Assembly: GCF_020386615.1 (NCBI RefSeq)
Contig: NZ_CP077769.1
Coordinates: 620,001-684,000, forward strand
Origin: Chitinophaga pendula
GTDB lineage: Bacteria; Bacteroidota; Bacteroidia; Chitinophagales; Chitinophagaceae
Length of the DNA: 64,000 nt
Direction: 5' to 3'
In this document: positions 43,047 through 51,665 of the stretch, piece by piece
Layout: each line of letters opens with the position of its first letter
Position numbering within the stretch: position 1 is the first letter of the stretch
Made by a program: the position numbers and the translations under genes
Notes under the pieces: model-generated
Told to the model about the DNA's origin: nothing
The model's input: the letters and a program-made list of their open reading frames with translations, nothing else
Database searches by the model: none

Positions 43047-43743
43047 CAGCTGGACAGATCAACTTATAACCGATCCCCCTGATATTAATGATCTGTACTT
43101 CTGTATTATCCCGCAACAATTTTCGCAGGTGCGTCATAAACACATCCATACTACGTGTATTGTAGTAACTGTCATCGCTCCATATCTTCAGCAGGGCCTC
43201 CTGCCGTTCCAGCACATTGTTCTTCCGTTGTATCAGCAACTCCAGCAATGCCACTTCCTTAAATGACAGGCTATGTACGCCGGATATCGTCTTCAGGGTC
43301 TGATGTACCGTATCCAGTATGGAATGGCCGAAATGATACACCGTCACTTTGGTGACAGGCGCTATGACCTTCGCATTACCGAAACGCATCAGCAACGCTT
43401 CAATGCGTACCAGCAACTCATCCATACTAAAGGGCTTTTTCAGGTAGTCGTTACCACCTGTCTTAAAACCTTTTACTACATCCTTCGCCAACGACTTGGC
43501 ACTGACGAAAATAATAGGGACCTCGTGGTCCACTTTCCGGATCTCTTCCGTTACCATATACCCGTCTTTCGAGGGCAACATGATATCCAGCACACAGATA
43601 TCCGGCTGGAAACGGTGGAAGGTATCTATCACTTGCCCTCCATCCGTAACGATCTCTACTTCGTAACCACTGGTTTTTAAACCATCGCTGACAATACGTG
43701 ATAAAAATGGTTCATCTTCGGCGTATAAAATTTTATAACTCAT
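43033..43743 (-). CDS. OmpR/PhoB-family response regulator
   Basis: 236 residues. The receiver domain has AEDEPF near the start, the phospho-acceptor Asp in CVLDIMLPSKDG, IFVSAKS and the Lys in NDYLKKPFS. The C-terminal winged helix has DTRSMDVFMTHLRKLLRD and IRGIGYKLI. It overlaps its kinase by 4 bp. OmpR-type regulators bind direct repeats with about 10-bp phase, and three such repeat promoters lie just upstream of the kinase. It is thus the likely activator of those units. Confidence 0.93.
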   Translation of the reverse strand: MSYKILYAEDEPFLSRIVSDGLKTSGYEVEIVTDGGQVIDTFHRFQPDICVLDIMLPSKDGYMVTEEIRKVDHEVPIIFVSAKSLAKDVVKGFKTGGNDYLKKPFSMDELLVRIEALLMRFGNAKVIAPVTKVTVYHFGHSILDTVHQTLKTISGVHSLSFKEVALLELLIQRKNNVLERQEALLKIWSDDSYYNTRSMDVFMTHLRKLLRDNTEVQIINIRGIGYKLICPADETV

Positions 43744-45173
43744 TCTATTGAGGGAAGTTTTATGATAAATATGCAGCCTTTACCAGGCTCACTTTGTACG
43801 TTAATAGTGCCTTCATGCATATCGATGATCTGCTTTACATAACTTAATCCTAACCCCGACCCCTTTACACTATGTATATCTCCTTTAACAGGTACGCGGA
43901 AAAATCGTTCAAAGATCTGATCATGATAAATGGCAGGAATACCGGGTCCATTGTCCTTAAAGGTGATCACCGTCCACTCTTCATCTGCTTCACAACGGAT
44001 CACCATTCGCAGAGGTTTATCTGCATACTTGATCGCATTTTCTATCAGGTTGTAGAATACATCCGTTATGTGTACAATATCGCCGTCCACAAAACAGGGC
44101 TCGGGAAATCCGATAAACTCACATTCCGCATGCACATTCCGGAATTGTAACTCCATCGCCCGGATCATTTCCTTCAACACCACTTGCACATCGAAAAAGG
44201 TCTTTTGTAAGGTAAACTGTAACTGGTTGTTACTTAAGCTCAGCACCTTTTCTACCATGGCGTCCAGGCGGCGTAGTTCCAGCCGTCCTATGTCCAGGTA
44301 ATTCTTCAGCTTCTCAGGATCTTCCGTCAGGTTGTATTTGATGATAGACTCCAATGCCAGCGCCACCGTAGCGATAGGCGTTTTGATCTCATGCGTCATA
44401 TTGCTGGTAAAAGCCACCCGCGCATCGGCATATAGCTGCCTGCTCCGCATCAGCTTAAGAATATAGTAAAACGCCACGCCCGTCAAAACAACCATCAGTA
44501 CGGAAGATGCCAGGTAATAACGCATCCTGTACCAGGCTACCTTATTCAGCGAAGTAACCAGCAATTGATATTTGTACAGGTGTTCCAGGTTATAAGACAC
44601 CCGCTTGCTCACATAGGCATAGTCCTTATTATCACTCGCATCATTACTCAACGCTCCTCCATAGGGATACAACCGGTGGCTATATCCTCCTTTAAACCCC
44701 ATCGATCTCATTCCCTCTGCCACTAACTTATTCATAGAAACTAACGATATGCTGTCGGTACGGTAAATATCCTGCATCGCTCCCGAATTAATAAAATGCG
44801 CCACACCATGAGAAGGAGAGGCCTTTTTACGAAAGGTGAGCCGGAATACGATCACAGAGCTATCCTCATTCTGGTTGGCCTCAAATCCTTTACTGATATT
44901 ACTACCACGGGTGTCGTCGAATCCCTGCCTGATCTGCACCCATTCGGGAGAAAGAAAATATTCATGGAAATATTCGTATTGAGAGGAATCAGACTGACAG
45001 CTCAGGTACAGGTTCTTTTTTGCGGTGTTGGTAAACATATTGTCGATATCCTGCACGATGTGCGATCGCTGCTCGATGAATAGCTGGGAGAGCCAAGCTA
45101 CTTGTAATATCACGCTCACAACTATCGCCAGTATGACAAGGGGATATGTATATTTTGCCGCGTATGATTTCAT
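43740..45173 (-). CDS. Membrane sensor histidine kinase
   Basis: 477 residues. Helix about 8-28, an extracytoplasmic sensor region to about 210, helix about 215-235. The H-box SNMTHEIKTPIATVALALES carries the phosphorylated His. The N-box is NLIENAIKYAD, with DNGPGIP, IFERFFRV and GSGLGLSYV of the ATPase domain. RprX-like in the general Bacteroidota sense. It is translationally coupled to the regulator (ATGA overlap). The sensed signal is unknown. It is divergent from the first TTTAAC promoter, 50 bp away. Confidence 0.92.
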   Translation of the reverse strand: MKSYAAKYTYPLVILAIVVSVILQVAWLSQLFIEQRSHIVQDIDNMFTNTAKKNLYLSCQSDSSQYEYFHEYFLSPEWVQIRQGFDDTRGSNISKGFEANQNEDSSVIVFRLTFRKKASPSHGVAHFINSGAMQDIYRTDSISLVSMNKLVAEGMRSMGFKGGYSHRLYPYGGALSNDASDNKDYAYVSKRVSYNLEHLYKYQLLVTSLNKVAWYRMRYYLASSVLMVVLTGVAFYYILKLMRSRQLYADARVAFTSNMTHEIKTPIATVALALESIIKYNLTEDPEKLKNYLDIGRLELRRLDAMVEKVLSLSNNQLQFTLQKTFFDVQVVLKEMIRAMELQFRNVHAECEFIGFPEPCFVDGDIVHITDVFYNLIENAIKYADKPLRMVIRCEADEEWTVITFKDNGPGIPAIYHDQIFERFFRVPVKGDIHSVKGSGLGLSYVKQIIDMHEGTINVQSEPGKGCIFIIKLPSIE

Positions 45174-45223
45174 ATGTCAAAGTTCATTATTCCTAGGGTG
45201 TTATCATAACGATGAGGCGCGGA

Positions 45224-45279
45224 TTTAACTCTATTTAACCATGTTTAACCTCCACTTACAAAGTACCATCCTAAGTTTG
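45224..45279 (+). promoter_or_regulatory. Triple-TTTAAC promoter P1
   Basis: TTTAAC at 45224, 45234 and 45244 (exactly 10 bp apart), then TTACA at 45256 and the -7 box TAAGTTTG at 45272. The arrangement is identical in P2 and P3. The third box overlaps the -33 region, as expected for an OmpR/PhoB-type activator. Confidence 0.85.
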
Positions 45280-45284
45280 CACCA

Positions 45285-45666
45285 TGTTAGCATGATACGA
45301 AGGTATCAGCTGCTGCTGCCAGTCATATTTTATTGAGAAACCAACCAACCGTGTGCTTAATAACTACCTGCTGACTATACCATAGACAGACAATCGAACT
45401 GTCACAATATAAACCTGTTCTAAAATATAAAATTATACATTTATTCTGTAAGTATATGAGCCTGCATGTACGGTCTTTATTGTTGATTATCAGTTAGTGA
45501 TGTGTTTTCAAATACACCTTCGCACTACGGGTTCGGCAGTGGGAATGTGAAAGCAGCCCGCAGCTGGAAACAGGTATTGAAGAGGAGAAAAGCCGTGCCG
45601 GTAGCTAACCTGCCAGACAGCTATTATTTCAGCTTTCCTAATACAGAGAGTTATACTCTCTTTTTA
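45285..45666 (+). ncRNA. Candidate small RNA 1 (TCS-linked)
   Basis: From the expected start behind P1 to a hairpin agagagt-tat-actctct plus five T at 45645-45666; a second terminator follows at 45732-45761. No conserved protein is seen. A plus-strand ORF at 45502-45729 begins with a plausible ATG but crosses the first terminator. Whether the product is an RNA or short peptides cannot be decided here. Confidence 0.5.
45645..45666 (+). terminator. Terminator inside unit 1
   Basis: Seven-base perfect arms agagagt / actctct, 3-base loop, then ttttt. Confidence 0.75.
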
Positions 45667-45731
45667 ATACAGACGAGGATGTTTCCTCTGGAACGACCTC
45701 CAGGTGATAATGTATATTGTTCAAGCTAAAT

Positions 45732-45761
45732 GGGATGTCTCTTCCGGGACATCCTCCTTTT
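45732..45761 (+). terminator. Second terminator of unit 1
   Basis: ggatgtc / gacatcc hairpin with T run; closely related in sequence to the hairpins at 46079 and 46134. Confidence 0.75.
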
Positions 45762-45783
45762 AAAGCCAGCGGATCAATGATTA

Positions 45784-45839
45784 TTTAACTCTATTTAACC
45801 ATGTTTAACCGTCACTTACATAGCTTCCATCTAGGTTTG
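45784..45839 (+). promoter_or_regulatory. Triple-TTTAAC promoter P2
   Basis: TTTAAC at 45784, 45794 and 45804, then the -7 box TAGGTTTG at 45832. The distance from first box to -7 box is 48 bp, the same as in P1 and P3; the first 30 bases match P1 almost exactly. Confidence 0.85.
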
Positions 45840-46078
45840 CATTAAAATGGGGATGTCATGCAAGGTATTTAGTCCCTTAGTACTACAGACAGAACGCCGA
45901 TTAAACAGATATAACAAAGAATGCCGGGAATGTAAGCGGGTCCTGCTGCCGGCAGTGTGTGATAGTGATCGCTGCAACGCGTAGGCAGAATAAACCGGCA
46001 GCAGCAGGTAAAATGCGTACAACAATATGACCTTTCGTATAGTGATAGAAGAGCCTAGCGCTCACTTCCGTTTAAAAC

Positions 46079-46102
46079 GGGATATCCTTTCCGGGATGTC
46101 CC
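46079..46102 (+). terminator. Hairpin in unit 2 (no T run)
   Basis: gggatatc / gatgtccc hairpin; homologous to the neighbouring terminators but without a clear T run. Confidence 0.5.
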
Positions 46103-46133
46103 CTGATCTGATAATTATATAGCGTTTCCAAAC

Positions 46134-46163
46134 GGGATGTCTCTTCCGGGACGTCCTTTTTTT
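46134..46163 (+). terminator. Terminator of unit 2
   Basis: ggatgtc / gacgtcc with one G-U and seven T. Confidence 0.8.
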
Positions 46164-46184
46164 ATACAGACAGGGGGGAAGGGA

Positions 46185-46240
46185 TTTAACTCTATTTAAC
46201 CATCTTTAACCTTCATTTACAGTACTTGCCGCTACATTTG
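46185..46240 (+). promoter_or_regulatory. Triple-TTTAAC promoter P3
   Basis: TTTAAC at 46185, 46195 and 46205, and the -7 box TACATTTG at 46233, 48 bp after the first box, as in P1 and P2. Confidence 0.85.
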
Positions 46241-46245
46241 CTTTA

Positions 46246-46410
46246 GCTTTTCGGTAGGGAACAGCTACATACTATAACGGTAACGTTCCCGAACATATGA
46301 ACAATAACCATTCCTATAGTAATAATATCCATCAAAAACCAAACGAGGGGGAATAGTTCGCAGTCTTCCGCCAGGAGCGAGGCAACATTGTTTGTCTCGT
46401 TTCCTTTTTA
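46246..46410 (+). ncRNA. Candidate small RNA 3 (TCS-linked)
   Basis: Behind P3, with a stem gggaac / gttccc, a 19-codon ORF at 46297-46356 (MNNNHSYSNNIHQKPNEGE), and an end at the hairpin 46378-46399 plus T-rich tail. About 165 nt. Confidence 0.5.
46378..46410 (+). terminator. Terminator of unit 3
   Basis: cgaggcaa / ttgtctcg with one G-U, 6-base loop, then tttccttttta. Confidence 0.7.
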
Positions 46411-46426
46411 CCCCAACGGTGCCTCA

Positions 46427-47575
46427 TTATTTACGCAGCCAGATACGGAAGGTGGAACCTTTGTTGATCTCTGATGATTTGACGCTGAGTCGTCCTTTGT
46501 GGTAATCTTCAATGATACGTTTGGACAAAGAAAGGCCTAAACCCCATCCTCTTTTTTTAGTGCTGTAACCAGGTGTGAAGATCTTTTCGAATTGTGATTT
46601 GGGAATGCCCTTGCCTGTATCGCTGATATCGATGATGATATGTGCGGGATGGTTCTCTATGTAGAGATCAATGCTGCCTTTTCCTTCCATGGCATCCAGT
46701 GCATTCTTCAGCAGGTTTTCCACTACCCAGTCGAATAGCGGGGGAGAGATCATGGCCGGCAGTTCTTTTTCGGCGGCATGTACGGTGAATATTACTCTTT
46801 GCGGTGCCCGCCGGCGGATATAGGAAGTCATGTTCTCGATCTGCCGGATGATATCTTTTTCTTCCAGTTTAGGGACACTGCCGATCTTGGAAAAACGATC
46901 GGTGATCAGTTTCAACCGGTCTACATCCTTCATTAGTTCTGCTACCATGGGCGCATTACCATCATTTTCCTTCAGCAGTTCCAGCCATGCTTCCATGGAG
47001 GACAGCGGGGTGCCTAGCTGGTGGGCGGTCTCTTTAGCCAGCCCTACCCATACAAGGTTCTGCGTAGCGCGGTTGGTGGTGGAGATCGCATATAGGACCA
47101 CCCCGATGAACAGGGCGACTACGAGTAACTGGATATAGGGGTAGTACCTGATCTGGCGGAGGATGAGAGAGTCGCCGTAATAGATATAGTTATAGGTCTT
47201 CTGTGCGGCATCGATCTCCATGATAAAGGGGGGATGTTGCTTACGGAATACCTTCAGTTGTTCTTTGAGATAGTCAGGGTACTGGGCGATCTTGGCGGAG
47301 TCTATATTACGGTTATCTATAATATTGCCGGATTCATCTGTCAGTATCAGTGGGATGGTGGTGTTGGTGGTGACTATTTCCACGGCCAGGTTGAGGTTGG
47401 CTTCTGAGGATGCTTGCAGCAGTTCGCGGTTAGCGGCAACCCAGGTAGCTACTTTTTTGGCTTCTTCCTGTTGTATTTGTCTGGATAGGTTGCTGACAAA
47501 CCAGATGGTGGTGACAATGATGATCACTGCGATAGATATCAGCAAAAACCTCCAGCCTATATACTGTTTAAACAT
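46427..47575 (-). CDS. Orphan membrane sensor histidine kinase
   Basis: 382 residues. Helices about 10-30 and about 150-168 flank a periplasmic sensor region. The H-box ETAHQLGTPLSSMEAW carries the phosphorylated His, and the ATPase part has ENLLKNALDAMEG, DTGKGIPKSQF and GWGLGLSLS. No HAMP domain or response regulator is adjacent, so the partner must be encoded elsewhere. Its 3' end faces small RNA unit 3 with 16 bp between the terminator and its stop. Confidence 0.9.
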   Translation of the reverse strand: MFKQYIGWRFLLISIAVIIIVTTIWFVSNLSRQIQQEEAKKVATWVAANRELLQASSEANLNLAVEIVTTNTTIPLILTDESGNIIDNRNIDSAKIAQYPDYLKEQLKVFRKQHPPFIMEIDAAQKTYNYIYYGDSLILRQIRYYPYIQLLVVALFIGVVLYAISTTNRATQNLVWVGLAKETAHQLGTPLSSMEAWLELLKENDGNAPMVAELMKDVDRLKLITDRFSKIGSVPKLEEKDIIRQIENMTSYIRRRAPQRVIFTVHAAEKELPAMISPPLFDWVVENLLKNALDAMEGKGSIDLYIENHPAHIIIDISDTGKGIPKSQFEKIFTPGYSTKKRGWGLGLSLSKRIIEDYHKGRLSVKSSEINKGSTFRIWLRK

Positions 47576-47681
47576 ACGGAATACTTCTCCAGCGTAAATT
47601 AAGATAATGTATAGATATTATTCGACCGGTTTGTTGCATATTTGCAACGCTAAATATTATTCACGCATAAACGAAAAAGTT

Positions 47682-48713
47682 TTGTCGGTATTGCCATCGG
47701 TCGCTGTTGTTATTTTGAACTGGAACGGAAAACACTTCCTGGAAAAGTTCCTGCCGTCCGTATGCCGTAGTACTTATGGCCATCTTCAGCTGTATATGGC
47801 AGACAATGCCTCTACAGATGGGAGTGCCGAGTACGTGCGTACGCATTTTCCACAGGTAAAGGTCATACAAAATCCTGATAATAATGGTTTTGCGGGAGGT
47901 TATAACCAGGCGTTACAACATGTGGAGGCGGATATTTATGTATTGTTGAACCAGGATGTGGAAGTGGAGCCGGGCTGGATCGAGCCGGTGATTGCCCAGA
48001 TGCAGCAGGATGAGCGTATTGCGGCCTGTCAGCCTAAGATGAGGGCCTATCATGAACCTGAGCGTTTTGAGTATGCCGGTGCTGCTGGTGGTTGGATGGA
48101 TATCCTGGGATATACTTTCTGCCGGGGCCGGATATTATATACTACTGAAGTAGATGAAGGGCAATATAATGATGCACAGGATATTTTCTGGGCAACAGGG
48201 GCTGCATTGTTCATCCGTCGTCACTGCTTTTACGAAGTAGGCGGATTTGATGCGGATTTTTTTGCCCATATGGAAGAAGTAGACCTTTGCTGGCGTTTAC
48301 AACGTGCCGGGTACAGGGTTTGTTATTGCCCGGGTGCGCAGGTGTACCATGTGGGTGGCGGTAGTTTACCACAGGGGAATCCCCGGAAGCTATACCTCAA
48401 CTTCCGCAATAACCTGATGATGCTCTGGAAGAACCTGCACCCGACTGACCGCTGGATCATCCTGGTACAACGGGTGTTCCTGGATCTGCTCGCTGCTGTG
48501 AAAAGCCTGGTATCGGGTAAACCGCGGGATATGACCGCTATCTTCCGGGCCTACCGGGATTACTATAAATGGAGAGCCCGCTATCAACGGAAAAAAGATA
48601 CGCTGCCGCAACGCCGGTTGCTGGATATCAAAGGTGTCTTTCATGGGATTATGATATGGCGTTATTATTTTCTGAACCGCAAAAAATTCAGCGAGCTGGA
48701 AAAACGAGGCTGA
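47682..48713 (+). CDS. GT2-family glycosyltransferase
   Basis: A TTG start at 47682 gives 343 residues (another TTG at 47691 is possible). An ATG at 47607 exists, but a CATATTTG -7-like box at 47637 would place it before the transcription start. GT2 features: VVILNWNGKHF, ADNASTDGS, LNQDVEVEPGW (metal-binding Asp), ATGAALFIRR and DADFFAHMEEVDLCWRL. The C-terminal segment is basic. Rhamnosyltransferase-like members of this type act in polysaccharide synthesis. It is a single gene. Confidence 0.88.
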   Translation: MSVLPSVAVVILNWNGKHFLEKFLPSVCRSTYGHLQLYMADNASTDGSAEYVRTHFPQVKVIQNPDNNGFAGGYNQALQHVEADIYVLLNQDVEVEPGWIEPVIAQMQQDERIAACQPKMRAYHEPERFEYAGAAGGWMDILGYTFCRGRILYTTEVDEGQYNDAQDIFWATGAALFIRRHCFYEVGGFDADFFAHMEEVDLCWRLQRAGYRVCYCPGAQVYHVGGGSLPQGNPRKLYLNFRNNLMMLWKNLHPTDRWIILVQRVFLDLLAAVKSLVSGKPRDMTAIFRAYRDYYKWRARYQRKKDTLPQRRLLDIKGVFHGIMIWRYYFLNRKKFSELEKRG

Positions 48714-48768
48714 CGAGCGACAAAGAGTATATTTTTAAATAATACTTTGATTATTATCTGACATAACG

Positions 48769-48776
48769 TAAGTTTG
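48769..48776 (+). promoter_or_regulatory. -7 box before the small membrane protein
   Basis: TAAGTTTG with TTG about 20 bp upstream (48747); 19 bp before the ATG. Confidence 0.6.
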
Positions 48777-48795
48777 CATCGCGAAAAAAGTAGTT

Positions 48796-48996
48796 ATGGA
48801 GCAAAATAACATTGAAAATAACAGCGATTTTACCCGTAGCTGGGTATCCTCCTCCAGGTTTTTATTTTATGTGAAAGTGGGTTGTATACTGGCCTTCGTA
48901 TTAGGTGGCTGCTATAACCTCTACAAACATCGCTATAAAGGTAAACCTGATGTAGCCGTACCTGAAAGTACCCTGTACAATCCTAAGTACAAATAA
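48796..48996 (+). CDS. Small single-helix membrane protein
   Basis: 66 residues: polar start (EQNNIENNSDFTRSW), one helix (about 22-42, FLFYVKVGCILAFVLGGCYNL), then a basic KHRYKGKPD and a short tail ending YNPKYK. It has its own promoter and terminator, so it is a real gene. Function unknown; no homologue recognised beyond its general type in Chitinophagaceae. Confidence 0.7.
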   Translation: MEQNNIENNSDFTRSWVSSSRFLFYVKVGCILAFVLGGCYNLYKHRYKGKPDVAVPESTLYNPKYK

Positions 48997-49030
48997 TTGC
49001 ATCTCAGCTGTCTGTCAGCTTAACATAATT

Positions 49031-49062
49031 AAAACCCGGCGTATACTGCGCCGGGTTTTTTT
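49031..49062 (+). terminator. Terminator behind the small membrane protein
   Basis: Perfect arms aaacccggcg / cgccgggttt with a 7-base loop and a T run. Lies before the converging lipoprotein gene. Confidence 0.92.
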
Positions 49063-49100
49063 GTGCGATTGGTTATTTGATTATTTATTTGTGCGGTTGA

Positions 49101-49637
49101 TTATTTGACTGCTGCATTTGATTTGGTCGTTGCCAGTTCTTTTTCCATATGTGCGGGCAGGGTGATATTTCCCTTTTCGGCATATACTTTCAGCTTTCCT
49201 TTCCGGAGATTATACACATTGATATTGTCGTTTTTAAGGTCTGCATACAGCAGGTAATCATCGTCGGGGCAGGCATGTTGTTTACAACCCGATGTTGCTA
49301 CCACTTCTTCTTCCACGATGATAGGCGTTTCCACATTCCAGTTTTTGCTGAAGGTGGCATATTCATCTCCCAGTAAGGTCTGCAACCGTTTGGCGAGGGC
49401 TTCGTTTTTGAACAGCTCTACGCTGGCGGGGTATTTGCCGGCCAGGTTTTTCATAAACACCAGTTCGGATACGGTGGTGGCAGGGGCTGCCTGTTCGGCA
49501 GGAGCACTGGTGACTACCGTATCTCCTCCTGTATTGGTGGTGATACCGTCGGTTGTTTTGGAGCCGGATTCATTACCCGAATGTTGACAGGCTGCAAAGG
49601 AGAGAGCAGTGGCTAGTAGCCATACATGATGTTTCAT
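49101..49637 (-). CDS. Lipoprotein resembling lysozyme inhibitor Ivy
   Basis: 178 residues. Lipobox SFAAC near residue 17. A Thr/Ala/Gly-rich linker (about 20-55) leads to a domain with LLGDEYATFSKNW, a beta strand VEEEVVATS and then GCKQHACPDDDYLLYADLKND. In Ivy, the protein that blocks C-type lysozyme, the loop CKPHDC with its protruding His is the inhibitor element, followed by the same kind of beta strand (IAVMW). Here the loop CKQHAC is in the same context. The Ivy-like role is inference from this motif; function untested. Confidence 0.6.
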   Translation of the reverse strand: MKHHVWLLATALSFAACQHSGNESGSKTTDGITTNTGGDTVVTSAPAEQAAPATTVSELVFMKNLAGKYPASVELFKNEALAKRLQTLLGDEYATFSKNWNVETPIIVEEEVVATSGCKQHACPDDDYLLYADLKNDNINVYNLRKGKLKVYAEKGNITLPAHMEKELATTKSNAAVK

Positions 49638-49734
49638 AACAATGCAGTTTAGGTTTCTCGTATAAACATATCGATACCGCTAAAGTTCGCTTAGCGGATG
49701 TTACCAGCCATCACTCCAACAAGCTTGCCATTCT

Positions 49735-50607
49735 TTAGCCTGCCTTATATTTCTTCTGGTAAATGCCCGGTGCATAACCGGTGATGTCTTTGAAGGTGCG
49801 GTTAAAACTGGTGACGTTACTGAATCCGGATTCGAAGGCGATCATTGCGAAAGGCAGTTCTTTATCGCTTTTCAGCAGTTTGCAGGCGTGGCTGATCCGC
49901 AGTTCGTTGAGGAACCGGATATAGGTTTTACGGGTGCGTTTTTTGAAATAGCGGCAGAAAGCTGGTACGGTCATATGTGCGATGCCAGCGATTTCGTCGA
50001 GGCTGATAGGTTTCCGGAAATGCCGGATGCTGTGCTGGTAGATCTCATTCATACGTACGCCCTCTGCCTCACTGAAGTTCCAGTCATTTTTCTCCTGGGA
50101 AAGGGCTGTTCGCTGGCATTGCTGGTGGATGGTATCGAGCAGGTCTAGGAAGGCCATGAGGCGGCGTACGCCCTCTTGCCGGAACAGCTCCCGGAATTGT
50201 TGTTCCAGCTGCACGGTATGGGGAGGGGTGATACGGAATCCGTTGGCGGACTGGCGGACCATTTCCCGGATCAGCTGCATTTCAGGTAGCTGTAGTAACT
50301 CAGCGGCCGTTTGTGTGGGATGGAAGAAGAAGGTGAGGGCATGTATGTATAGTGTGCTGCCTGCGGCAAAGTAGGCAGGATCACTTTTAAAGATATGTGG
50401 TTGTCCGGCGCCGATCCAGTAGATATCTCCCGGTGCGAAAGCCCCCATGTAATTGCCCGCTATTAAGGTACCTTCTCCCTTTAATATGAGGCTGACCTGT
50501 ATTTCCGGATGTTGATGCAGGTGGTCATAGAAATAGGGCATACGGTCCTCCTGTACGATGACGGAGGCTTGTTGTGCGACGGGTATTTTGAATGCGAGGA
50601 CTTTCAC
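49735..50607 (-). CDS. AraC-family regulator (divergent from the hydroxyproline operon)
   Basis: 290 residues. An N-terminal cupin-like sensor domain (YFYDHLHQHPEIQVSLILKGEGTL) is followed by the two helix-turn-helix motifs of AraC. The second is ACKLLKSDKELPFAMIAFES, then FNRTFKDITGYAPGIYQ. It lies divergent to the hydroxyproline genes, so it is the probable activator responding to hydroxyproline or its breakdown product. The ligand is inferred from position only. Confidence 0.9.
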   Translation of the reverse strand: MKVLAFKIPVAQQASVIVQEDRMPYFYDHLHQHPEIQVSLILKGEGTLIAGNYMGAFAPGDIYWIGAGQPHIFKSDPAYFAAGSTLYIHALTFFFHPTQTAAELLQLPEMQLIREMVRQSANGFRITPPHTVQLEQQFRELFRQEGVRRLMAFLDLLDTIHQQCQRTALSQEKNDWNFSEAEGVRMNEIYQHSIRHFRKPISLDEIAGIAHMTVPAFCRYFKKRTRKTYIRFLNELRISHACKLLKSDKELPFAMIAFESGFSNVTSFNRTFKDITGYAPGIYQKKYKAG

Positions 50608-50710
50608 GTTTTACTGAAATTTATAACAGTTTTATGGAAGGTAGCATATATGGGTTAATTTCTGTAAAGAAATGATTAATTACTGCCCTATGGCATGCGT
50701 ATCCCCCGGC

Positions 50711-50718
50711 TAATTTTG
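50711..50718 (+). promoter_or_regulatory. -7 box of the hydroxyproline operon
   Basis: TAATTTTG fits TAnnTTTG and lies 23 bp before the first ATG. Confidence 0.55.
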
Positions 50719-50741
50719 TTCTTATACAAAAACAGCATGAT

Positions 50742-51665
50742 ATGCAACAGATACAATGGCAAGGGGTATTTCCGGCGTTATTAACTCCATTTGATGCGAA
50801 TGACCAGGTGGATCATTCCATGTTTACCTACAATTTACAGGCACAGCTGGCAGCGGGTGTGAGCGGTATTATCCTGGGGGGCTCTTTGGGAGAGGCTAGC
50901 AGTTTGCAGAATGAAGAAAAGTATGCGTTGGTGCGCTATGCTGTGGAGCAGTTGAAGGGGCGTATACCGGTGATCATGAACATTGCGGAGCAGACTACGA
51001 GTGCGGCCATTGCGAGTGCACAAGCGGCGGAAGCGGCAGGTGCCAGTGGCCTGATGTTACTGCCACCTATGCGTTATAAAGCAGATGATGCGGAAACAGT
51101 CGCTTATTTCCTGGCGGTGGCTAAAAGTACGGCATTGCCTATCATGATCTATAATAACCCGGTGGATTACAAGATCACCGTAACGCTGGATATGTTTGAG
51201 GCGATGGCCGGGCAATCCAATATCCAGGCGGTGAAGGAGTCCACACGGGACATTACGAATGTGACGAGGATGATCAACCGTTTTGGGGATCGTTTCAGCA
51301 TTCTCTGTGGCGTAGATACGCTGGCGTTAGAAAGCCTGCTGATGGGAGCTCATGGTTGGGTAGCGGGATTGGTGGATGCTTTTCCGGCAGAGACGGTGGC
51401 GATCTACCGGCTGGCCAAAGCGGGAGAGGTAGCGAAGGCGCTGGCGATCTACCGTTGGTTTATGCCGTTGCTGGAGCTGGATATACACCCTAAGCTGGTG
51501 CAGTATATCAAACTCGCGGCGACAGCTACTGGTATCGGTACGGAGACGGTACGGGCGCCACGGCTGCTGCTGGAAGGAGCAGAAAGAGAGCAGGTATGGC
51601 AGACGATCCAGCAGGCGTTGGCCCAGAGACCGGTATTGCCTGACTATTTAAACATACCTGTATGA
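50742..51665 (+). CDS. DapA-like 1-pyrroline-4-hydroxy-2-carboxylate deaminase
   Basis: 307 residues. Dihydrodipicolinate synthase fold with GGSLGEASSL, MLLPPMRY, MIYNNPVDY and the Schiff-base Lys in QAVKESTRD. In operons with hydroxyproline epimerase and a D-amino-acid dehydrogenase, this family member deaminates 1-pyrroline-4-hydroxy-2-carboxylate to alpha-ketoglutarate semialdehyde. The four-base ATGA overlap with the next gene shows translational coupling. Assignment by context; a plain DapA is unlikely here. Confidence 0.85.
   Translation: MQQIQWQGVFPALLTPFDANDQVDHSMFTYNLQAQLAAGVSGIILGGSLGEASSLQNEEKYALVRYAVEQLKGRIPVIMNIAEQTTSAAIASAQAAEAAGASGLMLLPPMRYKADDAETVAYFLAVAKSTALPIMIYNNPVDYKITVTLDMFEAMAGQSNIQAVKESTRDITNVTRMINRFGDRFSILCGVDTLALESLLMGAHGWVAGLVDAFPAETVAIYRLAKAGEVAKALAIYRWFMPLLELDIHPKLVQYIKLAATATGIGTETVRAPRLLLEGAEREQVWQTIQQALAQRPVLPDYLNIPV

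Larger units (their letters stand above)
45846..46163 (+). ncRNA. Candidate small RNA 2 (TCS-linked)
   Basis: Runs from P2 to hairpins at 46079-46102 and 46134-46163 (T7). It contains a long-range stem between cctgctgccgg (near 45941) and ccggcagcag (near 45993). A 43-codon ORF (45853-45984), MSCKVFSPLVLQTERRLN to the end, with five Cys lies right behind the start and could be translated. Confidence 0.5.

Noticed and set aside
45502..45729. 75-codon plus-strand ORF in small RNA unit 1
   Set aside because: It crosses an internal terminator, shows no family and no counterpart in units 2 and 3; kept only as part of the ncRNA note.
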